From positions 1 through 10,731 of the forward strand of contig DQIG01000182.1 in NCBI GenBank assembly GCA_003525885.1: a stretch of 10,731 nt of DNA, given 5' to 3'. Position 1 is the stretch's first letter. Every line of letters starts with the position of its first letter. Origin of the DNA: Stenotrophomonas sp. GTDB taxonomy: Bacteria; Pseudomonadota; Gammaproteobacteria; Xanthomonadales; Xanthomonadaceae. The notes below the pieces were generated by a model that saw nothing but the letters and a program-made list of their open reading frames with translations, was not told the DNA's origin and made no database searches. Below are positions 1 to 6,641 of this stretch, one piece after another. The position numbers were made by a program, and so were the translations under genes.

Positions 1-74
1 ACCGAGCCTCCATGGACGGATTTACGGCGTCCCCCGCAACCGGACCCACCTCGCCATCCCACGGATAGCCAGCT

Positions 75-104
75 GTTGCTGTTGCTTCGGCTGTTGCCGT
101 TGCA
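75..104. repeat. degenerate GTTGC hexamer tract
   Basis: Five consecutive six-base units starting at 75, 81, 87, 93 and 99. Four contain GTTGC followed by T, T, C or A; the middle unit has diverged to TCGGCT. The tract lies in positions 1-148, where I see no credible gene on either strand. From memory, the flanking sequence (CATGGACGGATTTACGGCG near 11-29) resembles an intergenic sequence that recurs in Xanthomonadaceae genomes, but I cannot confirm that here. No function is assigned. Confidence 0.4.
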
Positions 105-113
105 TTGAGCAGG

Positions 114-132
114 TGCAGGGCGCAGCCCTGCA
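114..132 (-). terminator. hairpin downstream of the MBL-fold gene
   Basis: A perfect 8-bp stem (TGCAGGGC / GCCCTGCA) with a three-base GCA loop begins 17 bases past the stop of the minus-strand gene at 149. Read on the minus strand, the hairpin is not followed by a U-run, so it is at best an imperfect terminator or a 3'-end stabilising structure. On the plus strand it is followed by AAAAG, which also does not fit an intrinsic terminator. The position after a stop codon is the main argument for a role. Confidence 0.3.
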
Positions 133-148
133 AAAGAAGCCCCCTAAT

Positions 149-1060
149 TCATGGCCACTGCATCTCGCCCTTGGCCACCTTCGCACTCAGCTCCAGCGAT
201 GCCACGCCGTCCAGCTTCGGGTAACGCGCCTGCATCGCCTTCACCAGCGCCGCACTGTCCTTGGCCTTGGCCGCCTCGGCATCGAACGCGCGGATGTAGT
301 CCGCGGTGAAGCGCAACGCACTGGCATCCAGCGCCGCACCTGGCGCGTAGTGCCCCGGCACCACCACCTTCGGCTTCAGTGCCTGCAACCGCTGCAGGGT
401 CTGCAGCCAGTCGGCGTGCGACTTCGAGGTCTGCGTGTCGGCCATCCACACGTGCTCGCCGGCCACCACCGGAATGCCACCGACGATGGCGCGCAGCGAC
501 GGCACCCACAGCACCGTGCGGTCCGGGGTCGGGCCATCGAGGCCGATCAGCGGCAGGCGTTGGCCTTCCAGCTGCAGGGCGTCGCCGTCCAGTACCTGCG
601 GCACCACGATGCGTGCCGGCACGTCGGCGCCCATCTTCGGTCCCCAGTAGGCCAGCTTGCCGGCCTGGGTCTGCTGGATATGGGCGACGGTCTGCGCGGT
701 GGCGACGATGCGTGCCTGCGGGAACGCGTCCTGCAGTGTGGCCAGGCCGAAGTAGTAGTCCGGATCACCGTGGCTGATGTAGATCGTGGTCAGCTGCTTG
801 CCGCTGGCGCGGATCAGTTCGACCAGCTTGCGCGCGTCGCTGGCACCAAACTGCGCATCGACCAGGATCGCGTCGTGGCGGCCTTCGATCAGCACCGAGG
901 ACACCGAGAACATCGCCTGCGGGCCGGGATGGAAGGTCTGCAGGTGCAGCTGGGATTTCGTCGCCGCCGCCGGCGCCGTGGTGGCCGGTGCGGCCAGCAG
1001 CGGCGCACTGGTGAAGCTGGCGGCCAGGGCGAGGGGAAGCAGCAGGGCAGCGGTACGCAT
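149..1060 (-). CDS. exported MBL-fold metallo-hydrolase-like protein
   Basis: A 303-residue protein with an N-terminal signal peptide (hydrophobic run at about 4-23, likely cleavage after an AxA site near 22-24), so it is expected in the periplasm. The metallo-beta-lactamase fold is indicated by the strand before ISHGDPDYYFG (96-105), the spacing to VLWVP (about 183-187) and the C-terminal VPGH (234-237). The usual metal motif HxHxDH is here H97-G-D99-P-D101-Y102, and the later GD motif reads G194-G195, so several canonical ligands are replaced. Activity and metal content are therefore uncertain; substrate is unknown. The start is supported by AAGGA six bases before ATG. Earlier in-frame starts would read through the GTAG repeat at 1074-1135 and lack the signal peptide at the N-terminus. 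It lies 91 bases downstream of the oxidoreductase gene on the same strand and could share its transcript. Confidence 0.8.
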   Translation of the reverse strand: MRTAALLLPLALAASFTSAPLLAAPATTAPAAATKSQLHLQTFHPGPQAMFSVSSVLIEGRHDAILVDAQFGASDARKLVELIRASGKQLTTIYISHGDPDYYFGLATLQDAFPQARIVATAQTVAHIQQTQAGKLAYWGPKMGADVPARIVVPQVLDGDALQLEGQRLPLIGLDGPTPDRTVLWVPSLRAIVGGIPVVAGEHVWMADTQTSKSHADWLQTLQRLQALKPKVVVPGHYAPGAALDASALRFTADYIRAFDAEAAKAKDSAALVKAMQARYPKLDGVASLELSAKVAKGEMQWP

Positions 1061-1073
1061 GGGAATTCCTTGT

Positions 1074-1135
1074 GTAGAGCCGGGCCAAGGCCCGGCTGCA
1101 GGTTCGCGTAGAGCCGAGCGCGGGCTTGGCTCTAC
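1074..1135. repeat. GTAG (SMAG-like) repeat pair, GTAGAGCC variant
   Basis: Two GTAGAGCC-headed palindromic units. The first (from 1074) contains GCCGGGCC-AA-GGCCCGGC at 1079-1096, a perfect 8-bp inverted repeat. The second (1108-1135) runs from GTAGAGCCGAGC to GGCTTGGCTCTAC, with one mismatch in the outer stem. The GTAG head and dyad symmetry fit the SMAG REP family, but the core sequence differs from the GTAGTGCCGGCC type found elsewhere in this window. It separates two genes on the minus strand, so it may act as an internal transcript end or processing site. Confidence 0.75.
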
Positions 1136-1151
1136 AAGGGACGTAGCTGGA

Positions 1152-1790
1152 TCAGTACGCTGCGGTGATGATCTGCTTCGGGTACTGGTGCGCTTCCAGC
1201 TCGGCGACAAAGGCCGCGCCGTAGTCGGCGTAGCTGATGCGGCTGTGGCCGCTGGCGTCGGCGAGGAAAGCCCTGGGCTGCACGCGGTACTGGCCGCGCT
1301 CTTCCCCCGGGCCGATTTCGGCGGCCGGCGAGAAGAAGGTCCAGTCCAGGTCATCCACCGCCTGCAGGCGGTTGAACGCTTCACGGTGGGCCAGCGCGTA
1401 CGGCTTGTAGGCCTCCGGGAAGGTGGGGGTATCGACCAGCTGCACGCCCGGCGCGACTTCCAGGCTGCCGGCGCCACCGACCACCACCAGGCGCGGCACA
1501 CCGGCCTTGCGTGCGGCCGCAGCCAGCTGCGCGGCCACTTCGCCGACGCGGCCGACGTCATCACCCGGGCGCGGGCCGTAGGCACTGGCCAGTACGTCGT
1601 GGCCGGCGATGGCGGCGACCAGCGCGTCCTGGTCATCCAGCGAGGCGATCACCGGATGGGCACCGGCCAGCTCGGCCGGGAGGTCCTGCGCGCTGCGCAC
1701 GATGACGGTGAGTTCGTGGCCGTGGGCCAGCGCGTGGCGGGCGATCTGGCGGCCGATGTTGCCGGTGGAACCAACGAGGGCGATCTTCAT
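1152..1790 (-). CDS. NAD(P)-binding Rossmann-fold oxidoreductase (NmrA/YwnB-like)
   Basis: A 212-residue soluble protein of the atypical short-chain dehydrogenase class that contains NAD(P)H-binding and putative NADH-flavin reductase proteins (COG2910/PF13460 type). The N-terminus MKIALVGSTGNIGRQIARHA gives the glycine-rich dinucleotide loop G7-x-x-G10-x-x-G13, with R32 after beta-2 suggesting NADPH preference. LVVVGGAGSL (101-110) is the beta-5 strand region, and LDWTFFSPAAEIGPGE (148-163) is the segment typical of this family near the substrate site. No SDR Tyr-x-x-x-Lys motif is evident, as expected for the atypical group. The start has GGAG nine bases upstream. It is transcribed divergently from the LysR gene 108 bases away, a common arrangement for a LysR target. 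The substrate cannot be read from the sequence. Confidence 0.85.
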   Translation of the reverse strand: MKIALVGSTGNIGRQIARHALAHGHELTVIVRSAQDLPAELAGAHPVIASLDDQDALVAAIAGHDVLASAYGPRPGDDVGRVGEVAAQLAAAARKAGVPRLVVVGGAGSLEVAPGVQLVDTPTFPEAYKPYALAHREAFNRLQAVDDLDWTFFSPAAEIGPGEERGQYRVQPRAFLADASGHSRISYADYGAAFVAELEAHQYPKQIITAAY

Positions 1791-1898
1791 GGCAGGACTC
1801 CGTGGGGCGGTGTGGGGTGGGAATGAGGCCACTCTAGGCCGCTGCAGTCGCTCGAAAAACAGCGTATAACGCGCTTGTTTGTTGCATGGATCGAGCAT
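1791..1898. promoter_or_regulatory. divergent LysR/oxidoreductase control region
   Basis: This 108-base gap must hold both promoters. TATAAC at 1865-1870 (plus strand) is a fair -10 for the LysR gene, about 29 bases before its ATG; no good -35 is visible. It lies inside the short dyad GCGT-ATA-ACGC (1862-1872), whose other strand reads TTATAC and might serve the minus-strand gene. A regulator binding this dyad could control both directions, as LysR proteins often do, but the assignment is inference. Confidence 0.35.
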
Positions 1899-2828
1899 AT
1901 GGACCGATTGACCGCCATGACCGTGTTCGTCGAGGTGGCCGAGCGCGGCAGCCTCACCGCGGCCGCCGAGGTGCTGGACATGTCGCGGGCGATGGTCAGC
2001 CGCTACCTGGCCGAGGTCGAGGGCTGGCTGGGAGCGCGCCTGCTGCACCGGACCACGCGCCGGGTCAGCCTGACTGGCCCGGGCGAGGCGGCGCTGGCGC
2101 GTTTCCGGCAGATGCTGGCGATCGGCGAAGAACTGCAGGGCGAGCTGGCCAGCGATGATCCCGAGCCGCATGGCACGCTGCGGGTGACCGCCAGCGTGTC
2201 GTTCGGGCAGAGCCACCTGGCGCGGGCGGTGGCCGGTTTCGTCGCGCGCCATCCGGCGGCACGCATCGAGCTGCTGCTGGTCGACCGCACGGTGAACCTG
2301 GTGGAGGAGCGGGTGGACCTGGCCGTGCGCATCGCGCGCCAGATCGACCCCAGCCTGATCGCGCGGCGGCTGGCCACCTGCCGCTCGGTGCTGTGCGCGA
2401 CGCCGTCCTACCTGCAGGTGCGCGGCACACCGACCGCCCCCGAGCATCTGGCCGCGCACAACTGCCTGACCCACCACTACGTCGGCAAGAGCCTGTGGCA
2501 ACTGCACCGCGACGGCCGGTCGTTGTCGGTGGCGGTGGGCGGCAACATCAGCGCCAACGAGGCCTCGCTGCTGCTGGAGGCGGTGCGGGCCGGTGCCGGT
2601 ATCGCCATGCTGCCGACCTACCAGGTGGCGCCGTTGCTGCGCAGTGGCGAACTGATCGAACTGCTGCCCGAATTCAGCCTGGACGAACTCGGCATTCATG
2701 CCGTGTACGCGTCACGGCGCCAGCAGCCCGCTATCATGCGGCGATTCCTGGACTACCTGGCCGAGTGTTTCGCCAGCCCGGCCTTCCAGGATCTGGATTG
2801 GCGCCCACCGGGCAAGGAGAACACATGA
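1899..2828 (+). CDS. LysR-family transcriptional regulator
   Basis: A 309-residue LysR-type regulator. The winged helix-turn-helix occupies about residues 1-60 (MDRLTAMTVFVEVAERGSLT, then AAAEVLDMSRAMVSRYLAEVE and the wing RLLHRTTRRVSLT). The effector-binding domain follows from about 92 to 295 (HGTLRVTASVSFGQ, then DLAVRI at 140-145 and AVRAGAGIAMLPTYQV at 228-243). Length is typical. I start at the ATG at 1899 because it gives the standard LysR N-terminus; a TTG 24 bases upstream is possible, and neither has a strong ribosome-binding site. It probably controls the divergent oxidoreductase gene and itself. Its stop codon overlaps the methyltransferase start, so the two are co-translated. The effector is unknown. 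Confidence 0.93.
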   Translation: MDRLTAMTVFVEVAERGSLTAAAEVLDMSRAMVSRYLAEVEGWLGARLLHRTTRRVSLTGPGEAALARFRQMLAIGEELQGELASDDPEPHGTLRVTASVSFGQSHLARAVAGFVARHPAARIELLLVDRTVNLVEERVDLAVRIARQIDPSLIARRLATCRSVLCATPSYLQVRGTPTAPEHLAAHNCLTHHYVGKSLWQLHRDGRSLSVAVGGNISANEASLLLEAVRAGAGIAMLPTYQVAPLLRSGELIELLPEFSLDELGIHAVYASRRQQPAIMRRFLDYLAECFASPAFQDLDWRPPGKENT

Positions 2829-3616
2829 ACCATGGACAGGCCTTGATCGACCACAACCGTGCTGCCTGGGACCGCCAGGCCAGCGAAGTGCGCGAATGGT
2901 CGCGCCCGGTGGAAAGTTCAACCATTGCCGCCGCGCGCGAAGGCCGTTGGCAGGTGCACCTGACCCCACGCGCGCTGCCGCTGGACTGGCTGGGCGATGT
3001 ACGCGGCCGTCGCATCCTGTGCCTGGCCTCGGGCGGTGGCCAGCAGGCACCGGTGCTGGCGGCGGCCGGCGCAGATGTCACCGTGTTCGACCTGTCCGAC
3101 GGACAGCTGGAACAGGATCGCAGGGTCGCTGCGCGCGACGGCCTGCAGCTGCGCACGGTGCAGGGCGACATGCGCGACCTGCACGTATTCGCCAACGACA
3201 GCTTCGACGTGGTGTTCCATCCGATCTCCAACCTGTACGTACCCGACGTGCGCCCGGTATGGACCGAATGCCGCCGCGTGCTGGCGCGCGACGGGATGCT
3301 GATGGCCAGTTTCTACAACCCGGTGCTGTTCGTCGGCGCGCGTGATCCGCAGCTGGATGCGCAGGGCCTGATCCGGCCGCAGTACGCCATTCCCTATTCG
3401 GACCTGGAAGACCTGGCACCGGCCGAACGCGAGGCGAAACTGGCTCGCGGCGATGCACTGACCTTCGGCCACAGCCTGACCGAACTGATCGGGGGGCAGC
3501 TGGATGCCGGCTTCGTCATCGATCGCTTCATGGAAGACTGGCAACCGCAGCCGCGCTTCCTGATCGACCGCTATCTGCCCACGTTCCTGGCCACGCGCGC
3601 ACGCAGGATCGGCTGA
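2825..3616 (+). CDS. class I SAM-dependent methyltransferase
   Basis: A 263-residue cytosolic protein with a class I methyltransferase core. Motif I is RRILCLASGGGQQAPVLAAA (62-81), followed by an acidic residue at the end of beta-2 (D89 in VTVFDLS) that should bind the SAM ribose. GDMRDLHVFANDSFDVVF (114-131) gives the adenine-contacting acidic residue and motif IV, and RRVLARDGMLMASF (150-163) gives the post-IV strand. The N-terminal 60 residues (with NRAAWDRQA) and the C-terminal 100 residues are family-specific. The substrate is not recognisable; small-molecule methylation is the usual role. The ATG overlaps the LysR stop as ATGA and is preceded by AAGGAG six bases upstream, so translation is coupled to the regulator but also independently well primed. 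Confidence 0.88.
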   Translation: MNHGQALIDHNRAAWDRQASEVREWSRPVESSTIAAAREGRWQVHLTPRALPLDWLGDVRGRRILCLASGGGQQAPVLAAAGADVTVFDLSDGQLEQDRRVAARDGLQLRTVQGDMRDLHVFANDSFDVVFHPISNLYVPDVRPVWTECRRVLARDGMLMASFYNPVLFVGARDPQLDAQGLIRPQYAIPYSDLEDLAPAEREAKLARGDALTFGHSLTELIGGQLDAGFVIDRFMEDWQPQPRFLIDRYLPTFLATRARRIG

Positions 3617-3642
3617 GGCGGAGCTGCAGAAAACGCGCGGCG

Positions 3643-3648
3643 TACAAT
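3643..3648 (+). promoter_or_regulatory. -10 element of gph
   Basis: TACAAT matches the sigma-70 -10 consensus at five of six positions. It overlaps the ATG at 3647, so a transcript from it would start near 3655 and could not use that ATG. This favours the TTG at 3680 as the gph start. No clear -35 is seen. Confidence 0.45.
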
Positions 3649-3679
3649 GGACGGCCCCACGTCCTGCAGGTGCCGTCCC

Positions 3680-4336
3680 TTGTCGTATCCGTATCCGCTG
3701 GTTGTATTCGACCTCGATGGCACGCTGGTCGACAGCGCGGCTGACATCGCCGAAGCACTGAACCGCACGCTGGAGGACATCGGCGTGGCACGCGTGCCGG
3801 AAGCCACGGTGCTGGGCTGGATTGGTGACGGCGTGCGCCGCCTGGTCGAGCAGGCCGTGCATGCCACGGGTCGTGAGGTCGACCTGGCCGAGGTCATGCC
3901 GGTATTCATGGTGCACTACCGTGAATGCCTGCTGCGCAGCCCACGCCTGTTCGATGGCGTGGACGAGGCACTGGCGCAGCTGCGTGCACGCGCTGTACCG
4001 CTGGCCATCTGCACCAACAAGCCCGAAGCGCTGGTGCCGCCGCTGCTGCAGCACCTGGGCATCGGTGATGCGTTCGCGCTGATACTGGGCGGCGATTCGC
4101 TGCCGCAGCGCAAGCCCAGCGGCGAACCGCTGCGGCACATCGCTGCGCACTTCGGGCTGCCGGTGGACGCCTGCCTGATGGTGGGTGATTCGTTGACCGA
4201 CTACCGCGCCGCCGAAGATGCGGGCATGCCGATCGCGCTGGTGCGCTACGGCTATCCGCGCGGCCTGGACCTGGCCACCGCGCATGCGGTGGCGGTGATC
4301 GACGACCTGCGCGAACTGCCGGGGTTGCGCGGTTGA
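3680..4336 (+). CDS. gph: phosphoglycolate phosphatase (HAD family)
   Basis: A 218-residue HAD-superfamily hydrolase that removes phosphate from 2-phosphoglycolate, a by-product of repair of oxidised DNA ends. HAD motif I is VVFDLDGTLVDSA with D11 as nucleophile and D13 as acid/base. Motif II is CTNK (T112), motif III is RKPSGEP (K145), and motif IV is MVGDSLTDYRAAEDAG (D170 and D174 for Mg2+). The alpha-helical cap between 16 and about 85 (LVDSAADIAEALN, GWIGDGVRRLVEQA) is of the Gph type. I chose the TTG start because the protein then begins MSYPYPLVVFDLDG and AGGTG lies seven bases upstream. The ATG at 3647 would add eleven residues and has a weak ribosome-binding site. The gene is 63 bases after the methyltransferase but seems to have its own promoter. 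Confidence 0.9.
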   Translation: MSYPYPLVVFDLDGTLVDSAADIAEALNRTLEDIGVARVPEATVLGWIGDGVRRLVEQAVHATGREVDLAEVMPVFMVHYRECLLRSPRLFDGVDEALAQLRARAVPLAICTNKPEALVPPLLQHLGIGDAFALILGGDSLPQRKPSGEPLRHIAAHFGLPVDACLMVGDSLTDYRAAEDAGMPIALVRYGYPRGLDLATAHAVAVIDDLRELPGLRG

Positions 4337-4344
4337 TGCAGCGG

Positions 4345-4406
4345 GTAGTGCCGGCCGCTGGCCGGCAACCCGCAATGCGTTGTTGCCGGCCAGCGGCCGG
4401 CACTAC
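4345..4406. repeat. GTAG (SMAG) dimer between gph and btuB
   Basis: Two 23-base units in inverted orientation, 4345-4367 (GTAGTGCCGGCCGCTGGCCG...) and its exact reverse complement 4384-4406, separated by 16 bases. The GTAG heads face outward, and each unit is itself a near-palindrome, so the whole can form either two small hairpins or one long one. It fills the 85-base gap between the converging gph and btuB ends, eight bases after the gph stop. With no U-tract terminator present it is the likely bidirectional transcript end. Confidence 0.9.
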
Positions 4407-4421
4407 CGATGACCGTTGCGG

Positions 4422-6263
4422 TCATTTCGGCTGGTAACGCACGCTCAGCTGGTACTCGCGGCCGGGCTGGTTGAACCACGCCACGGTCTCGTAGCGGCGG
4501 TCGAACAGGTTGGCGGCACGCGCCAGCAGCGACCACGATGGCGTCAATGCATACTCGGCGCGCAGGTCCAGCGTTCCGTAGCCGCCGACCTTCACCGCGT
4601 TGGTGGCATCGTCGTAGCGCTTGCCTGCACCCTGCACGGTCAGGCCGGCACGGAAGTCGCCGAAACGACGGTCGATGTCCAGGCGCGCGGTCTGCTGCGC
4701 GCGGCGCGGCAGCCAGTTGTCGAACTGGGTGCTGCCGTGGGTGCGGTTGCGTGGGTCGGTGTAGCTCAGTTGCGCGTTGATGTCGAAGCCGGCCAGCAGC
4801 ACGCCACCGGTCAGTTCGGCACCGCGGATGCGTGCCTTCTCCACCTGCTGCATCTTGAAAGTCGACGCATCGTAGGTGATCAGGTCATCGATGCGGGTTT
4901 CGTACACGTCCAGGCCCCAATGCCAGCCCTGGCCCTGCTGTGAAACCCCCAGGTTGGCACTCTTGGACTTCTCCGGCTTCAACGTCGGCACGCCGCTCCA
5001 CGGGTCGTACAGGTCACTGAAGGTCGGCGCCTTGAACGCGGTGCCGTAGCTGGCATTGACGCGCAGGCCGTGGCCCAGCTCCATCGCCCAGCCGAGGCTG
5101 CCAGTAGCATGGTTGCCGAACTGCTGGTTGTCGTCGTTGCGCGCGCTGGCCTGCAGCTGGTGGCGGCCGAAGCGGCCCTGGTACTGCACGAACACACCGG
5201 TGTTGCGACGGCTGTCGACCAGATACCCGGCGCTGCTGCCATCCAGGTTGTCTTCGCTCCAGTCCACGCCGGTGCTCAGCAGCTGGCCTTCGGCCAAGGT
5301 GAAGTCACCCTGCAGCGAGGCGCTGTCGCGGTGGGTCTGTGCGCTGCCACGGGCACCGAAGTCGCCGAAGTTGTCCGACTCGTTGTCGCTGCGGCCGACG
5401 TTGGCGGTGAACGCCAGGCGTTCGGACGGGGTGTAGCGCACTTTGCCGGCCAGCACCTGCTGGCGGGTCTCGGAGTAGTTGTAGTAGCCGTCGTAGTGGT
5501 TCTTGCCGTCGGCACGCAATGCACTGCCTTCCACGTTCCACTGGTCGCTGAAGGTGTAGCCGCCGCGCAGGCTCTTGGACAGGTTGCGGTAGCCGTCGCG
5601 GTCGTGTTCGTCGGCAAAGCAGCCGGTGAACAGCGTCGCCGAGCCGCGGCAGGCATCGATGCCATCGGAATGCTGGTAGGCGATGTCGGCGCCGAACCAG
5701 CCGCGTTCGGTACCGCCGCCGATACCGCCGCTCGCCTCGCGCAGGCCGTTGCTGCCGCCACCGAGCTGGAAGTGCGGAGCGAAATCACCCTGGTTGCGAC
5801 GGGTGAAGATCTGGATCACGCCACCAATGGCGTCGGCGCCGTACAGGCTCGACTGCGGGCCACGCACGATCTCCACGCGCTCGATCTGCGCCAGCGGCAG
5901 GTCCTGGTACATGGCCAGGCCGAGGTCGGCGCTGTTGATGCGCACGCCATCGACCAGCACCACGGTGTGGCCCGAGTTGGTGCCGCGCAGGAACAGCGAG
6001 CTCTGCTTGCCGAGCCCGCCGGCATTGGTCAGGTTGATGCCGGCGCGGCCGCGCAGCAGTTCCTGCAGCGAAGTGGCCTGGCTGGATTCGATCTGCGCGC
6101 GGTCGATCACCTGCGCCGGCGCGATGCTGTCCTGCAGGGCGATCGGTGTACGGGTGGCGGTGACCAGGATCTGGTCGAGCGCCGTGGTGTCATCGGCGGC
6201 CTGGGCCAGCGCGGGCAGGGCGGCCAGCACGGCCAGGGACAGCATTCGGGACTGCAGCTTCAT
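4422..6263 (-). CDS. btuB: TonB-dependent vitamin B12 receptor BtuB
   Basis: A 613-residue outer-membrane receptor that imports cobalamin using energy from TonB-ExbBD. A signal peptide (1-22, ending ALAQA) is followed by a TonB-box-like segment LDQILVTATRTP (29-40) near the mature N-terminus. The plug domain spans about 42-155 (LQELLRGRAGINL, then SLFLRGTNSGHTVVLVDGVR and the conserved VEIVRGPQSSLYGADAIGGV). The beta-barrel follows to 613, with the characteristic FKAPTFSDLYDP (410-421), NLFDRRYE (585-592) and GREYQLSVRYQPK. The acidic loop with C205 and C215 may bind calcium, as in characterised BtuB. The last residue is Lys, not the usual Phe, with Tyr610 the last aromatic. The start has GGAG eight bases upstream. 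The cobalamin riboswitch in its leader makes the B12 assignment much safer than the barrel alone would. Confidence 0.95.
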   Translation of the reverse strand: MKLQSRMLSLAVLAALPALAQAADDTTALDQILVTATRTPIALQDSIAPAQVIDRAQIESSQATSLQELLRGRAGINLTNAGGLGKQSSLFLRGTNSGHTVVLVDGVRINSADLGLAMYQDLPLAQIERVEIVRGPQSSLYGADAIGGVIQIFTRRNQGDFAPHFQLGGGSNGLREASGGIGGGTERGWFGADIAYQHSDGIDACRGSATLFTGCFADEHDRDGYRNLSKSLRGGYTFSDQWNVEGSALRADGKNHYDGYYNYSETRQQVLAGKVRYTPSERLAFTANVGRSDNESDNFGDFGARGSAQTHRDSASLQGDFTLAEGQLLSTGVDWSEDNLDGSSAGYLVDSRRNTGVFVQYQGRFGRHQLQASARNDDNQQFGNHATGSLGWAMELGHGLRVNASYGTAFKAPTFSDLYDPWSGVPTLKPEKSKSANLGVSQQGQGWHWGLDVYETRIDDLITYDASTFKMQQVEKARIRGAELTGGVLLAGFDINAQLSYTDPRNRTHGSTQFDNWLPRRAQQTARLDIDRRFGDFRAGLTVQGAGKRYDDATNAVKVGGYGTLDLRAEYALTPSWSLLARAANLFDRRYETVAWFNQPGREYQLSVRYQPK

Positions 6264-6268
6264 CGGGG

Positions 6269-6312
6269 GACTCCAGGTGCCACGCACGCCCGCGCAGCGA
6301 AGGGGAGGAGTC
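6269..6312 (-). promoter_or_regulatory. possible SD-sequestering helix in btuB leader
   Basis: On the btuB mRNA, GACTCC (complement of 6307-6312) is perfectly complementary to GGAGTC (complement of 6269-6274), which contains the ribosome-binding site. Pairing would enclose 32 bases and hide the site. Upstream, a 7-bp hairpin CCGCAGC-CTGC-GCTGCGG lies at 6335-6352. No U-run follows any hairpin in this leader, so translational rather than terminator control fits better. The switching partner is inferred, not shown. Confidence 0.35.
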
Positions 6313-6395
6313 GCGAAAGCAGGCAGCGCCGATGCCGCAGCGCAGGCTGCGGTCATCCAGCGCCATGCCCACCGCATCGCGACCTGAGGCTTCCG

Positions 6396-6567
6396 GGCCG
6401 GTCTCCGGGCTTGCCGCCGGGTGGCGCGAGGCCACCGTCCAGGCGCCTTCCCATGCCCGTGGCACAGTGGCGTTGTTGCCTGGAACTGACGTGCTTACCG
6501 TTGCGGGGGCAGCGCCGGCCTGGCGTGGAATCACGCGTCACCGGCTTCCCGTTTCAACCTGCCGGCC
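6396..6567 (-). promoter_or_regulatory. cobalamin (adenosylcobalamin) riboswitch
   Basis: The btuB leader contains the conserved blocks of the cobalamin aptamer in order, read on the minus strand. These are GGTTGAAACGGGAAGCCGGTG, GCTGCCCCCGCAACGGTAAG (6494-6513), GCCACTGTGCC, GCATGGGAAGGCGC, and the B12 box AGCCCGGAGACCGGCC (6396-6411), which fits the consensus exactly. The closing stem P1 pairs GGCCGG near 6562-6567 with CCGGCC at the end of the B12 box. An extra 5-bp hairpin sits in the P3 arm (6523-6536). The aptamer ends about 130 bases before the btuB ATG. High cobalamin should lower btuB expression. Confidence 0.95.
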
Positions 6568-6625
6568 GGGGCCGCAGGTCACCTGGAAGTGCGCGCAGTC
6601 TACGGCATCGCAGGCGGACCGTAGC

Positions 6626-6641
6626 GTCGAGCGTGCTCGAC
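6626..6641. promoter_or_regulatory. 16-base inverted repeat upstream of the CobC-like gene
   Basis: GTCGAGC-GT-GCTCGAC has perfect 7-base arms around two unpaired bases. It overlaps the candidate -35 at 6637-6642 and lies in the gap between the btuB riboswitch and the histidine phosphatase gene. It has the form of a dimeric-repressor operator; no U-run follows on either strand. No regulator is identified. Confidence 0.35.

Noticed and set aside
113..1826. Long plus-strand open frames opposite the MBL-fold and oxidoreductase genes
   Set aside because: They are antisense to two genes with clear family motifs, are Arg/Gly/His-rich low-complexity translations without recognisable domains, and reflect high third-position GC.
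2918..4375. 485-codon minus-strand open frame opposite the methyltransferase and gph genes
   Set aside because: It is antisense to two confident genes, crosses the intergenic region and GTAG repeat, and has no domain signature.
6264..6377. N-terminal extension of btuB (38 extra residues)
   Set aside because: It would translate the riboswitch expression platform, lacks a ribosome-binding site and would bury the signal peptide that begins at MKLQSRMLSL.
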